A stretch of 64,000 bases of DNA from Leptolyngbyaceae cyanobacterium clean351 (GTDB lineage Bacteria; Cyanobacteriota; Cyanobacteriia; DAIDHW01), in NCBI GenBank assembly GCA_027451865.1, contig DAIDHW010000001.1, positions 269,798 through 333,797 of the forward strand, read 5' to 3'. Below the pieces are notes generated by a model that saw only the letters and a program-made list of their open reading frames with translations, made no database searches and had not been told where the DNA came from. Position numbers and translations under genes: made by a program. Below are positions 34,218 through 42,051 of the stretch, piece after piece; position 1 is the first letter of the stretch, and each line of letters opens with the position of its first letter.

Positions 34218-35349
34218 GGGCCTGACGATAGATCTCCATCAACTGCCGGTAGTTCTCGGCCGCAGTGTAACGATGTTCAAACTCGGCCCGGGCCTGGTGG
34301 CGCATCTGCTGCCACTCCCGGGGATGGGCAAGCATCCATTCCACCTGATTCCTTAGGTCCTGGGAGTCCCCAGGCCGGAATTTCAGGCCCGTGCGGCCGT
34401 GGTCAATTAGTTCCCCCACTGCCCCGTGGTCACTGCCGATCACCGGGGTGCCGCAGGCGAAGGCCTCTACGATCACCCGACCAAAGGTCTCGTACCAAGT
34501 CGAGGGGACTAGGACCACCTGCGCCTCGGCCATGTAGGCATACACCTGGGAGAGAGTCTGGGGACCGAGAAACTCCACTCCCCGGAGAGGTCTAAGGGCA
34601 GTTGAGTCACCTGCCCCAATCACCTTTAGGGGCAAGGGCACATCCTCCCAGGCGGCTAGGAGCTCAGGTAAGCCTTTTTCTGGCTCTAGGCGGCCAACAA
34701 ATAACCCATAGCCTCCAGTACCTGTCCCCATTCCCGGGTCCGGGTAAACGAAGTTGGGCTTGACGAAAACCTTGGCCGGGGGCAGACCAGCAGCCACGAA
34801 TAGTTGCCGGGAAAACTCCGTCAGGGAAATATAGCAGTTCACGTCTCGGTTCCAGGTCCCCCACCAACGGTGCCCGCCGGTCATGGTGGCTACGGTGGCA
34901 CTGGCCAGATAGTTGTGCTGATAGCAAGCGCGGGCGATTCCGAACCAGGGCACGGATTTCCCTAGACAGTCCCGACAGACGTGTCCCTCCCGCCAGAGGC
35001 GACCATTCACACACAGGAGGCGATAGTTGTGGAGGGTCTGCACCACTGGTACCCCGAGGTCCTGGGCAGCCCTATAGACCGAGGGAGACAGGAGCGGAAA
35101 AAAGTTATGTACATGCACCAGATTGTGGACTTGTCGACGCAGGCGTGCCTGGACCTGCCGGTAGGACTCCCCTGACCAGACAGTCCGGATGGCTAGGGAT
35201 AAGGGGTGAATCTGGGCAATGCGTTGGTTAGTATCAGTGTGGAGGGTCACCTGATGCCCGGCCTGACGGAGCATAGCTGCCTCAGAGGCAAAAACCTCGT
35301 CCTCCCCTCCGGGCAGACGGTAGTAGTTGTGAATGCTGAGGATGCGCAC
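34210..35349 (-). CDS. GT4-family glycosyltransferase
   Basis: 379 residues, GT-B fold. N-terminal ILSIHNYYRLPGGEDEVFASEAAML is a typical nucleotide-sugar transferase start; the C-terminal domain has LFVGRLEPEKGLPELLAAW and VLVPSTWYETFGRVIVEAFACGTPVIGSDHGAVGELI with the E-x7-E motif. The middle contains several cysteines (RLLCVNGRLWREGHVCRDCLG), seen in some family members. It probably builds a surface polysaccharide. Donor and acceptor are unknown. Confidence 0.88.
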   Translation of the reverse strand: MRILSIHNYYRLPGGEDEVFASEAAMLRQAGHQVTLHTDTNQRIAQIHPLSLAIRTVWSGESYRQVQARLRRQVHNLVHVHNFFPLLSPSVYRAAQDLGVPVVQTLHNYRLLCVNGRLWREGHVCRDCLGKSVPWFGIARACYQHNYLASATVATMTGGHRWWGTWNRDVNCYISLTEFSRQLFVAAGLPPAKVFVKPNFVYPDPGMGTGTGGYGLFVGRLEPEKGLPELLAAWEDVPLPLKVIGAGDSTALRPLRGVEFLGPQTLSQVYAYMAEAQVVLVPSTWYETFGRVIVEAFACGTPVIGSDHGAVGELIDHGRTGLKFRPGDSQDLRNQVEWMLAHPREWQQMRHQARAEFEHRYTAAENYRQLMEIYRQALN

Positions 35350-35398
35350 CAGGGACTAGGAGGGCTAATTTCTACACTGCGGATTTGCCTGTCTGTCT

Positions 35399-35914
35399 TC
35401 AGTAGTCAAAGTTTTCCTCTTCCCAGTCCCCACTCCCATCAGTGAGGGGCACCAAGTGTTGCCATTGGGCTTTGCCCCGGGCGGTATCGATCAAAGCTTC
35501 TCTAACCACCGTCGCTAAGTTCAACCAAGTCAGGTCCCGGGCCCTCAGGAGACGCTTGAGGGCCTCGAGAGCCGCCTCAGCCTGTTCACTGGCCGGCTTC
35601 TCCTCAGGCTTTTGTTTAACTTGCAGGGGCACTGACACCCGCAGGGGGTCCTGTTGGACCGCTGCCAAGCCGTGCCGCACCGCCGCGGCAATCTGGGTTC
35701 CTAGCTCTTGTCGCCCACGGATGCGCTGCTGTTTCCAGCCCTTCTCGCAGGTGGCGTAGAGGGGCGGCAGGCGGTTCAGGGCATAGGCGATCACTTCAGC
35801 CTGGCGGATGTAGTCGAGAAGTTTATTCGGTACCAAGCGCAGTTGCCGTTCGAGCTCTTCTTCAACTAGCGACTCCATTGCATTGCGATAGGTTTGCGGA
35901 TCCTCTTGTACCAT
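35399..35914 (-). CDS. ComFB family protein
   Basis: 171 residues. AMESLVEEELERQLRLVPNKLLDYIRQAEVIAYALNRLPPLYATCEKGWKQQ is the ComFB domain; the TrpLys-Gln block and the RLPPLYATC segment are its core. Cyanobacterial ComFB proteins have recently been described as cyclic-di-nucleotide receptors linked to motility and competence; I rely on memory for that. A charged C-terminal part of about 80 residues is less conserved. It is monocistronic by position. Confidence 0.8.
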   Translation of the reverse strand: MVQEDPQTYRNAMESLVEEELERQLRLVPNKLLDYIRQAEVIAYALNRLPPLYATCEKGWKQQRIRGRQELGTQIAAAVRHGLAAVQQDPLRVSVPLQVKQKPEEKPASEQAEAALEALKRLLRARDLTWLNLATVVREALIDTARGKAQWQHLVPLTDGSGDWEEENFDY

Positions 35915-36025
35915 AATGCCATCAACCGGGGGGGACTAAGGAGCACCTGCCCAGAGCCCATGGTAGCACAGTAGCACACCACAGCCTCGGGGGCATGGGC
36001 TAGCTACCGCACGGCAGGGAGTACT

Positions 36026-36949
36026 TTAGTCGACCGATTCTAGGCAGGCTTGAGGCTGGCTGGTTTGAACAACAGGTAGATCAGGCAGTCTTACCTGTTC
36101 AACCCGCACGGATAGACCTAACCACTGGGAGGAAAGCCGGGCAAAACTATCTGGGCAACCACTAACACAGAATCTGGTAGGTAGAGGCCGGCGGGGGTTG
36201 TGCAGACCGAGCAGGTCTAGTTCCTGAGCCGTAGCCGCCGCCACGTGGACTGCCGGATCGATCGAGCGGACGTGGGCGGGCAGGAGGGAGCGCAATACTG
36301 GAGCCAGATGGGGGTAGTGGGTGCAACCGTAAACCAGGGTATCAATCCCTTCACTCAGGAGGGGTGCTAAGTAGTGATGTGCCACCTTATAGGTGTAGGG
36401 ATCACGGATCCGGTTTTGCTCCACCAGAGGCACAAACTTAGGGCAAGCTACTTGCCAGACTGCCGCCGAACTGTCCATCTCATGAATCGCATTCGGGTAG
36501 GCCTGGCTGGCTACAGTGGGGGGAGTAGCAATAACCCCGATGCGCTTACCCTGCTTGACCGCCGCCCTAGCCCCGGGCAGCACTACTCCCAAAATCGGAA
36601 TGGGAAACTCAGACTGGACGGTTTCTAGGGCCAGAGCAGAACTGGTGTTGCAGGCCATAACTACCATCTTTACCCGCTCACCCATCATCCAGTGAAGGAT
36701 TTGCCGGACAAAGGTAAGGATTTCTGCAGCAGAGCGGTCTCCGTAGGGAAGGCGGGCAGTGTCTCCAAAGTAGAGGATTGATTCGTTAGGTAATTGTCGG
36801 TATAGCTCTCGTAGAACTGTCAGACCCCCCACGCCGCTGTCGAAAACGCCGATGCGAGCCTGGTGACCGTGGGGAGTGGGATAAATGATACTAGATCTGA
36901 CTTCACCCGGCAAGAAAGGAGGTACTAGATTGGGATGGATACGAGACAT
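36026..36949 (-). CDS. murI: Glutamate racemase
   Basis: 307 residues. IGVFDSGVGGLTVLRELYRQLP is the N-terminal signature; the catalytic cysteines lie in VVMACNTSSALALE and LVYGCTHYPHLAP. It makes D-glutamate for peptidoglycan. An N-terminal extension of about 30 residues precedes the core; a later start is possible but no ATG lies closer to it. A C-terminal tail of about 30 residues is unconserved. Confidence 0.95.
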   Translation of the reverse strand: MSRIHPNLVPPFLPGEVRSSIIYPTPHGHQARIGVFDSGVGGLTVLRELYRQLPNESILYFGDTARLPYGDRSAAEILTFVRQILHWMMGERVKMVVMACNTSSALALETVQSEFPIPILGVVLPGARAAVKQGKRIGVIATPPTVASQAYPNAIHEMDSSAAVWQVACPKFVPLVEQNRIRDPYTYKVAHHYLAPLLSEGIDTLVYGCTHYPHLAPVLRSLLPAHVRSIDPAVHVAAATAQELDLLGLHNPRRPLPTRFCVSGCPDSFARLSSQWLGLSVRVEQVRLPDLPVVQTSQPQACLESVD

Positions 36950-37059
36950 TATAGGATGTTAGGGCAGACAGGACGGGCAAGAAAGATTAACAATTGTGCA
37001 GATACCGTAGAATAACATGACCCAAAGAAATTGCCCTATACCCAGCCCCCCAGTTTTAT

Positions 37060-37419
37060 TTATTTCCAGATATTCCCTATCGACCAGGGACGAAAGGGTG
37101 ACCGAGGAGGGGTATTTACCCTTCCCAATTTAAGCACCAAATTCAGTAGTGACAGCACTCGGCGTAATTTACGCAGCTGCGGTTCTAGGCGTTGGTACTG
37201 GAGTCGGCCCTGATGTACTCCAGCCTGACCAATCATGATCACCTGGGGTGCATTACGCAGGGTGTTGTAGACGTGTTGTTCAGCGGTCTGCAGGGCAGCC
37301 GCAGCTTGCCGCAGATGACGGCGCCATTGCCACATTTGGCTCACCAGCCACCAACACCCCACCATAAGTAGACCATTAATGACTAAAACAGCTGACAGCA
37401 CAGTCAATCCTGATTCCAT
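37060..37419 (-). CDS. Hypothetical membrane-anchored protein
   Basis: 119 residues from ATG 37419. One N-terminal helix (LTVLSAVLVINGLLMVGCWWLVSQM), a coiled-coil-like stretch (WRRHLRQAAAALQTAEQHVYNTLRNAPQ), then basic helices ending in LRRVLSLLNLVLKLGR. I do not recognise a named family. Its ATG shares the CCATGG at 37416-37421 with the ATG of the opposite gene, so the two open head to head with no spacer. The longer frame upstream of 37419 is antisense to the next gene and is not supported. Confidence 0.65.
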   Translation of the reverse strand: MESGLTVLSAVLVINGLLMVGCWWLVSQMWQWRRHLRQAAAALQTAEQHVYNTLRNAPQVIMIGQAGVHQGRLQYQRLEPQLRKLRRVLSLLNLVLKLGRVNTPPRSPFRPWSIGNIWK

Positions 37420-39382
37420 GGATTCCCTTCTGCAGGAGTTTATCCCCATGGGTGTAGTAGCTACTACACCCCAAGGATGTAGTTTACTCCAACCCCTCTG
37501 GCGGCGATCCCAGGTTTCCCTGTGGATACCCTCTGAAATTAGCTCCCAATTTCCCCTCGCCCCCACTGAGACCGGCACCCTGTCAGAGTTCCTGACTAGG
37601 CTGTGGCCCCAAGCCCAGAGCTTAGTTTTCAGCCTAGCCCTAGGTGCTGTAGTACGTATAATCGTTCCTTTGTTAGAGCATAAACTGTGCGACCCGGGAG
37701 TGGTTGTCGTTGATCCCCTAGGCAAGTTTGTTGTGAGCCTATGCGGCGGCCACAGCGGCGGGGCAGACCAGTTAACGGTCCTGTTGGCCAGGCTCCTGGG
37801 GGCTACACCGGTACTGACAGGAGCAGCTCAAACCCACGGTTTGGTAATCGATCAACTAGGCAGTCCTTTTGGGTGGCGGCGGGGTCAGGGAGAATGGACA
37901 GCTGTTAGCGCTGCTGCCGCCCGTCGGGAGCCGATCCAGGTGATCCAAACTGCAGGCTCCACCCTATGGCGGGAAGGTTTACCTGGGGGTCATCCCTTAC
38001 GGTTTGGCCCAGACCACCAGGCTCTCACTGCCCAGGTGGTGATTAGCCCAGCCCAACCGGCTCCCAGTTCACCAAACCTACCTCGGGTGCACTGGCACCC
38101 CCGCGTTCTCTGGATTGGGGTTGGTTGTGTGCGGGGGGCTGCCAAAAGCCTGATCGCCGATTGCATAGACCAACTCCTCCACGCTCACCAGCTAGCCCCC
38201 GAGGCGGTGGCGGGCGTGGCCACCCTAGACCTAAAGGCTGACGAACCGGGCCTAGTCGAACTCTGTCAAGAGCGCGCTTGGCCCCTGCGGTCCTTTAGCC
38301 CCGACCAATTGTCTCAGGTCTCGGTACCTCACCCCTCGTCAGTAGTGCAAAATGCCGTGGGGACTCCCAGTGTGGCGGAGGCGGCGGCTCTCCAAGGGGC
38401 GGGAGTTGTCCAGCTACGAGTCCCCAAACAGGTCTACCGGGCTGCCCAAGGATCGGTCACCTTAGCCATCGCCCAGGCGGACTATGAGTATTCCGACCGC
38501 CCGGGACGGCTTTGGTTAGTAGGCACGGGACCGGGAGACCCAGGGCAAGTCACCCCCGCTGCCCAAGGCGCACTCAGCTTGGCAGAGGTAATTATTGGCT
38601 ACGATTTATACCTGGAATTGATTCGTCCCCTTACCCGCCCCGGTCAAATCCTGCTTGCCTGGCCGATCACCCAAGAACGGCAACGCGCTGAACAGGCCAT
38701 TAGTTTAGCCCGTCGGGGGTTGACGGTGGCGGTGGTCTCCTCGGGAGACTGCGGGGTCTACGGTATGGCGGGCTTAGTTTTGGAGTTGCTCCAGGCCCAA
38801 GGGTGGGATGGAACAACGCCTCAAGTAGAGGTTTTCCCCGGCATCAGTGCTCTCCAAGCGGTTGCCTCGCGGTTGGGAGCTCCCTTGATGCAGGATTTTT
38901 GCGCTATTAGCCTCAGCGATCTCCTAGTTCCCTGGGAGGTAATTGAAGGGCGGCTCCAAGCGGCAGCCCAAGGAGATTTTGTGACAGTCATATATAATCC
39001 TCGCTCTGAACGGCGGCAGGCTCCCCTGGCAAGAGCCCAGAGAATTTTCCTGGACCATCGCCCCCCAGAAACACCTGCAGCTATAGTACGTTGTGCCTAC
39101 CGAGACCAGGAGCAGGTGATTATTACCTCCCTAGCTGAGCTGCTCGACCATCCTGTAGACATGTTAACTACGGTTTTGATTGGTAATCGCCGTACAAGGG
39201 TCCATCAGGGCTGGATGATCACCCCCCGGGGCTACTTAGACCAAAAGTTTATGCATCACCCAGGACACCAAGCTCAGGATAATCGATCCAATCAGAGCCG
39301 GCATGAATCCTTGCACTCTAAATCCGAGGCCAAGACTGCCAACGATCCAAATCGTCAGGGCATTGACCACAAACAAGAATAA
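37418..39382 (+). CDS. cobJ: CbiG-CobJ fusion (cobalamin synthesis)
   Basis: 654 residues from ATG 37418; ATG 37448 (MGVVATTPQGC) is a good alternative. The N-terminal half is CbiG-like (DPLGKFVVSLCGGHSGGADQLT; IGVGCVRGAAKSLI), cobalt-precorrin-5A hydrolase related. The C-terminal half, from about GRLWLVGTGPGDPGQVTP, is precorrin-3B C17-methyltransferase with the SAM loops VVSSGDCGVYGMAG and VFPGISALQAVASRLGAP. Such fusions are usual in cyanobacteria. After MITPRGYLDQ, the normal end, there are about 47 extra residues that are wholly antisense to the convergent holin-family gene. Confidence 0.88.
   Translation: MDSLLQEFIPMGVVATTPQGCSLLQPLWRRSQVSLWIPSEISSQFPLAPTETGTLSEFLTRLWPQAQSLVFSLALGAVVRIIVPLLEHKLCDPGVVVVDPLGKFVVSLCGGHSGGADQLTVLLARLLGATPVLTGAAQTHGLVIDQLGSPFGWRRGQGEWTAVSAAAARREPIQVIQTAGSTLWREGLPGGHPLRFGPDHQALTAQVVISPAQPAPSSPNLPRVHWHPRVLWIGVGCVRGAAKSLIADCIDQLLHAHQLAPEAVAGVATLDLKADEPGLVELCQERAWPLRSFSPDQLSQVSVPHPSSVVQNAVGTPSVAEAAALQGAGVVQLRVPKQVYRAAQGSVTLAIAQADYEYSDRPGRLWLVGTGPGDPGQVTPAAQGALSLAEVIIGYDLYLELIRPLTRPGQILLAWPITQERQRAEQAISLARRGLTVAVVSSGDCGVYGMAGLVLELLQAQGWDGTTPQVEVFPGISALQAVASRLGAPLMQDFCAISLSDLLVPWEVIEGRLQAAAQGDFVTVIYNPRSERRQAPLARAQRIFLDHRPPETPAAIVRCAYRDQEQVIITSLAELLDHPVDMLTTVLIGNRRTRVHQGWMITPRGYLDQKFMHHPGHQAQDNRSNQSRHESLHSKSEAKTANDPNRQGIDHKQE
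37450..37471. repeat. Perfect 22-bp palindrome at the start of cobJ
   Basis: GGGTGTAGTAG (37450-37460) followed directly by its reverse complement CTACTACACCC (37461-37471). It lies inside the first codons of cobJ and about 30-52 nt upstream of the ATG of the opposite gene, where an operator would be expected. Confidence 0.7.
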
Positions 39383-39574
39383 CCCCAGGGTCAGGATGGT
39401 GACGGGCAAGGTGAGCACCACCAGAATCGGGCGCAGAGTAGCATTAGCCAAACCCAAGATGGCGGCGGCCACCAAGGCAGCACCAAATCCATGGACCTCA
39501 AATCCCCGCACCAGGTGGGCAGTGATCAGCAGGGCCAAGGCGGAAATCAACCAAGTGAGAAAAAAGCTAGTCAT
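39236..39574 (-). CDS. Phage-holin-family (holin 4 superfamily-like) membrane protein
   Basis: 112 residues with four hydrophobic helices: FLTWLISALALLITAHLV, GAALVAAAILGLANATLRPILVVLTLP, ILTLGLFLFVVNALTIWIVGSL and ALIGSIILSLVSWVMHK. The LANATLRPIL and NALTIW motifs are those of the widespread phage_holin_4_2 (YvlD-like) family, which in cyanobacteria is a chromosomal house protein of unclear function rather than a prophage marker. Its last 147 nt overlap the convergent cobJ frame. Confidence 0.85.
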   Translation of the reverse strand: MTSFFLTWLISALALLITAHLVRGFEVHGFGAALVAAAILGLANATLRPILVVLTLPVTILTLGLFLFVVNALTIWIVGSLGLGFRVQGFMPALIGSIILSLVSWVMHKLLV

Positions 39575-39837
39575 GATAGATAGCTCCGGACAGTTGATGA
39601 GGTTACTTCTCCATCTTAGGCACGCGCCCCTTTGGTAATCTCCATGCCAGGTTCAGAGCAGACCCCACCAGTCAAGGCTCACCTGAACCTAACCTCAGCC
39701 AAGAAAGCTAACCTAGCGATCCCCATCCGCCTGAGGCTCGACCAGTTAATTGTGTAAAAGCCCCAGAAATTCTGCCCCTCAGGGCAACATCTAACCCATA
39801 ATTGAGAGTGTGGATGAGTAGATATACAGAGGCATCT
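39575..39837. other. Intergenic region between holin-like and pedR-like genes
   Basis: 263 nt holding the promoters of both divergent genes. CAGAAATTCTG (near 39766-39776) is a short palindrome; no -35/-10 pair stands out. Confidence 0.3.
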
Positions 39838-40143
39838 ATGATGGGGGAAGAGTCTCACGCCCAAGGAAAGCTTTCCGGACGAGAGTTACAGGTGCTGCAA
39901 TTAGTTGCCGATGGATTGATCAATCAGGATATTGCCAAGCGCTTAGCGATCAGTAAGCGTACAGTGGACAACCACATCAGCAATATTCTCACCAAGACCG
40001 CCACCGACAACCGGGTAGCGCTGGTGCGCTGGGCCCTGCAGTGGGGGAAGGTTTGTGTAGAAGATGTCAACTGTTGTGCCCTACCCCAACCCAAGGACAA
40101 GTTGCTCTCCTGCAATCTAAGTCATGGTCATGAACCCAACTGA
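39838..40143 (+). CDS. pedR: LuxR-type regulator, PedR-like
   Basis: 101 residues from ATG 39838, with AGAGG five bases upstream; in-frame ATG 39814 is an alternative. Nearly the whole protein is a LuxR helix-turn-helix: LSGRELQVLQLVADGLINQDIAKRLAISKRTVDNHISNILTKTATDNRVALVRWALQWGK, without a receiver domain. The tail VCVEDVNCC has conserved cysteines. This matches PedR of Synechocystis as I remember it, a redox-controlled regulator that responds to photosynthetic electron transport through thioredoxin. Its last 20 nt overlap the next gene. Confidence 0.75.
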   Translation: MMGEESHAQGKLSGRELQVLQLVADGLINQDIAKRLAISKRTVDNHISNILTKTATDNRVALVRWALQWGKVCVEDVNCCALPQPKDKLLSCNLSHGHEPN

Positions 40144-40408
40144 AACCACCGTGGTGCGCTTAAGTATTCCTGAACTACCCCTGGCGGTCTACCGGGAGGT
40201 AGCTGCTCACCTGCAGCAGGTGGAAGGGGTAACAACCGAGCTACACCCCCAAACCTCTGGGGAATTTAACTACCACCTAAGCCAAGTTGGCAGCATCTCT
40301 GTTGAATATCCTGGGGCTTTTGGTCAGAATCCGCAGCTGCAGGAAATTCTGGATTACTATGGTCAGCGCTTTAGTCCCTGGCAGGTCCTAGACTCCTCCC
40401 ACCCATGA
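40124..40408 (+). CDS. Hypothetical protein between pedR-like gene and hisS
   Basis: 94 residues from ATG 40124 (or 40130). No transmembrane segment. Features are an acidic, mixed alpha/beta composition with VVRLSIPELPLAVYREVAAHL, FNYHLSQVGSISVEYP and LQEILDYYGQRFSPW. It overlaps pedR-like by 20 nt and hisS by 4 nt, so translation is probably coupled. I do not recognise the family, though it looks like a real small cyanobacterial protein. Confidence 0.7.
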   Translation: MVMNPTETTVVRLSIPELPLAVYREVAAHLQQVEGVTTELHPQTSGEFNYHLSQVGSISVEYPGAFGQNPQLQEILDYYGQRFSPWQVLDSSHP

Positions 40409-41703
40409 TCCAATCTCTTCCTGGCACCTTTGACATCCTTCCTGACCAAATTCCCTACTGGGACTACCTGCTATCCACAGCCCGCACCATCCTTTCTCAA
40501 GCGGCCTATCGGGAAATTCGCACTCCCCTGTGCGAGGCGACGGAGTTGTTCCAGCGCAGCATTGGTGAGGCCACAGACGTGGTCGGGAAAGAGATGTACA
40601 CCTTTGAGGACCGGGGGGGCCGCTGGACGACCCTGCGGCCGGAAGGTACCGCTGGAGTTGCCCGCTGCTACGTGGAGCATCACCTGGGATCCTTGGGTAG
40701 ACTTCAGCGTCTGTGGTACTCTGGTGCGATGTTTCGCTACGAGCGTCCCCAGGCCGGTCGCCAGCGGCAGTTTCACCAACTAGGGGTGGAGGTTCTAGGT
40801 AGCAGCGATCCCCGGGGAGATGCGGAGGTAATTGCCCTCGCTAACGATATCCTCCAGGCCCTCAAGTTAACGGATTTACACCTGGACCTTAACTCCGTGG
40901 GCACCCCGGAAGACCGCCGAGATTACCGGCAGGCCCTGGTGGACTACCTTAACCCCTACCAAGGGGATCTAGACCCAGACTCCCAAGACCGCCTTGAGCG
41001 TAACCCCCTGCGTATCCTCGACAGCAAGCACCCCCGCACCCAGGAAATTGTCCAGGCTGCCCCTTGTCTGCTGGATTTTCTCAGCCCGGCCTCCCGGCAT
41101 CACTTTGATCAAGTCCAATTTCACCTGGAATCTCTGCACATCCCCTACACCATTAATCCCCGACTGGTCCGGGGTTTAGACTACTACACCCATACTGCCT
41201 TCGAAATTAAGTCCTCAGCCCTAGGAGCTCAGGATACCGTCTGCGGCGGGGGCCGCTACGACGGACTGATTGCTCAGTTGGGTGGGGACCCTACCGCAGC
41301 CGTGGGTTGGGCCATGGGCCTGGAGCGTTTAGTTCTCCTCCTCCAAAAGCTCCTACCTCCCCCTCAGGACCCCTTAGACTTTTACCTGATCTCCCGGGGG
41401 CCAGCGGCGGAGGCCCGGGCCATAGTCTTCGCGCGGCAACTGCGCCAGGCGGGTTACGGGGTGGAGCTAGACCTATCCGGCAGTGCCTTCGGAAAACAGT
41501 TTAAACGGGCAGACCGCAGTGGGGCCGTCGCCTCCCTAGTCCTTGGGGAGCAGGAAGCTCAAACCGGGGCTGTGCAATTGAAATGGCTGGCATCCGGGCA
41601 GCAGCAGTTAGTCCCCCAAGCCCAACTACTCCAAGCGTCTCAGGTGTGGCAAGCCCAACTCAGAAACTCCCTCAATAGCTTGCAGGGGGGCCAGGATCCC
41701 TAG
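40405..41703 (+). CDS. hisS: Histidyl-tRNA synthetase
   Basis: 432 residues, class II synthetase. Motif 1 is near IREIRTPLCEATELF; motif 2 is WYSGAMFRYERPQAGRQRQFHQLGVE; the histidine motif is LVRGLDYYTHTAFE; motif 3 is GGGRYDGLIAQLGG ... VGWAMGLERL. The C-terminal anticodon-binding domain follows (LRQAGYGVELDLSG). It charges tRNA-His. It overlaps the upstream small gene by 4 nt. Confidence 0.96.
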   Translation: MIQSLPGTFDILPDQIPYWDYLLSTARTILSQAAYREIRTPLCEATELFQRSIGEATDVVGKEMYTFEDRGGRWTTLRPEGTAGVARCYVEHHLGSLGRLQRLWYSGAMFRYERPQAGRQRQFHQLGVEVLGSSDPRGDAEVIALANDILQALKLTDLHLDLNSVGTPEDRRDYRQALVDYLNPYQGDLDPDSQDRLERNPLRILDSKHPRTQEIVQAAPCLLDFLSPASRHHFDQVQFHLESLHIPYTINPRLVRGLDYYTHTAFEIKSSALGAQDTVCGGGRYDGLIAQLGGDPTAAVGWAMGLERLVLLLQKLLPPPQDPLDFYLISRGPAAEARAIVFARQLRQAGYGVELDLSGSAFGKQFKRADRSGAVASLVLGEQEAQTGAVQLKWLASGQQQLVPQAQLLQASQVWQAQLRNSLNSLQGGQDP

Positions 41704-41841
41704 GGGGCATGTCCTTTTAAACATAAAGAGGGGGTCCCGGTTAAGCTTTGGAAACTCTTATGTAATCTTATGTGTTCAGGTTCCCAGGGGCCTAAGGAGG
41801 GGTTACCATAAAATCTGAAGAAAACCCTAAGAGGGCTCTTT
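41704..41841. other. Intergenic region after hisS
   Basis: 138 nt before a small gene. Two TTATGT/TTATGT repeats (near 41758-41772) and an AT-rich CCATAAAAT stretch near 41807 suggest a promoter, but no confident -35 is visible. Confidence 0.3.
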
Positions 41842-42051
41842 ATGACTCCAACTGTGCTAAGAAAACTATGGTCGTTGGTAGAAACGACCCAGGCAAGTTT
41901 TCTGTTAAGACTGGATGACGCAGCCCTAGGACAATGGTTATACCGTCAGCTAGAGGCCCAAACCAATCTTGACCGCGATGAGGCTGACAGTCTTAATGCC
42001 TACATTCGCTCTCGTTTAGTATTAATCCGCGAGTTTGCCCACCAACGCTAA
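41842..42051 (+). CDS. Small conserved cyanobacterial protein
   Basis: 69 residues, helical by composition: LRKLWSLVETTQASFLLRLDDAALGQWLYRQL, then LDRDEADSLNAYIRSRLVLIREFA. I recall similar small hypothetical proteins in many cyanobacteria, but know no function. Its stop codon overlaps that of the convergent cup gene by 4 nt. Confidence 0.72.
   Translation: MTPTVLRKLWSLVETTQASFLLRLDDAALGQWLYRQLEAQTNLDRDEADSLNAYIRSRLVLIREFAHQR

Noticed and set aside
37420-37725. N-terminal extension of the minus-strand gene at 37060-37419
   Set aside because: The added residues are antisense to conserved CbiG sequence and of low complexity.
39236-39574. Prophage remnant suggested by a holin-family gene
   Set aside because: The family is a common chromosomal membrane protein in cyanobacteria, and there are no other phage genes or attachment sites here.
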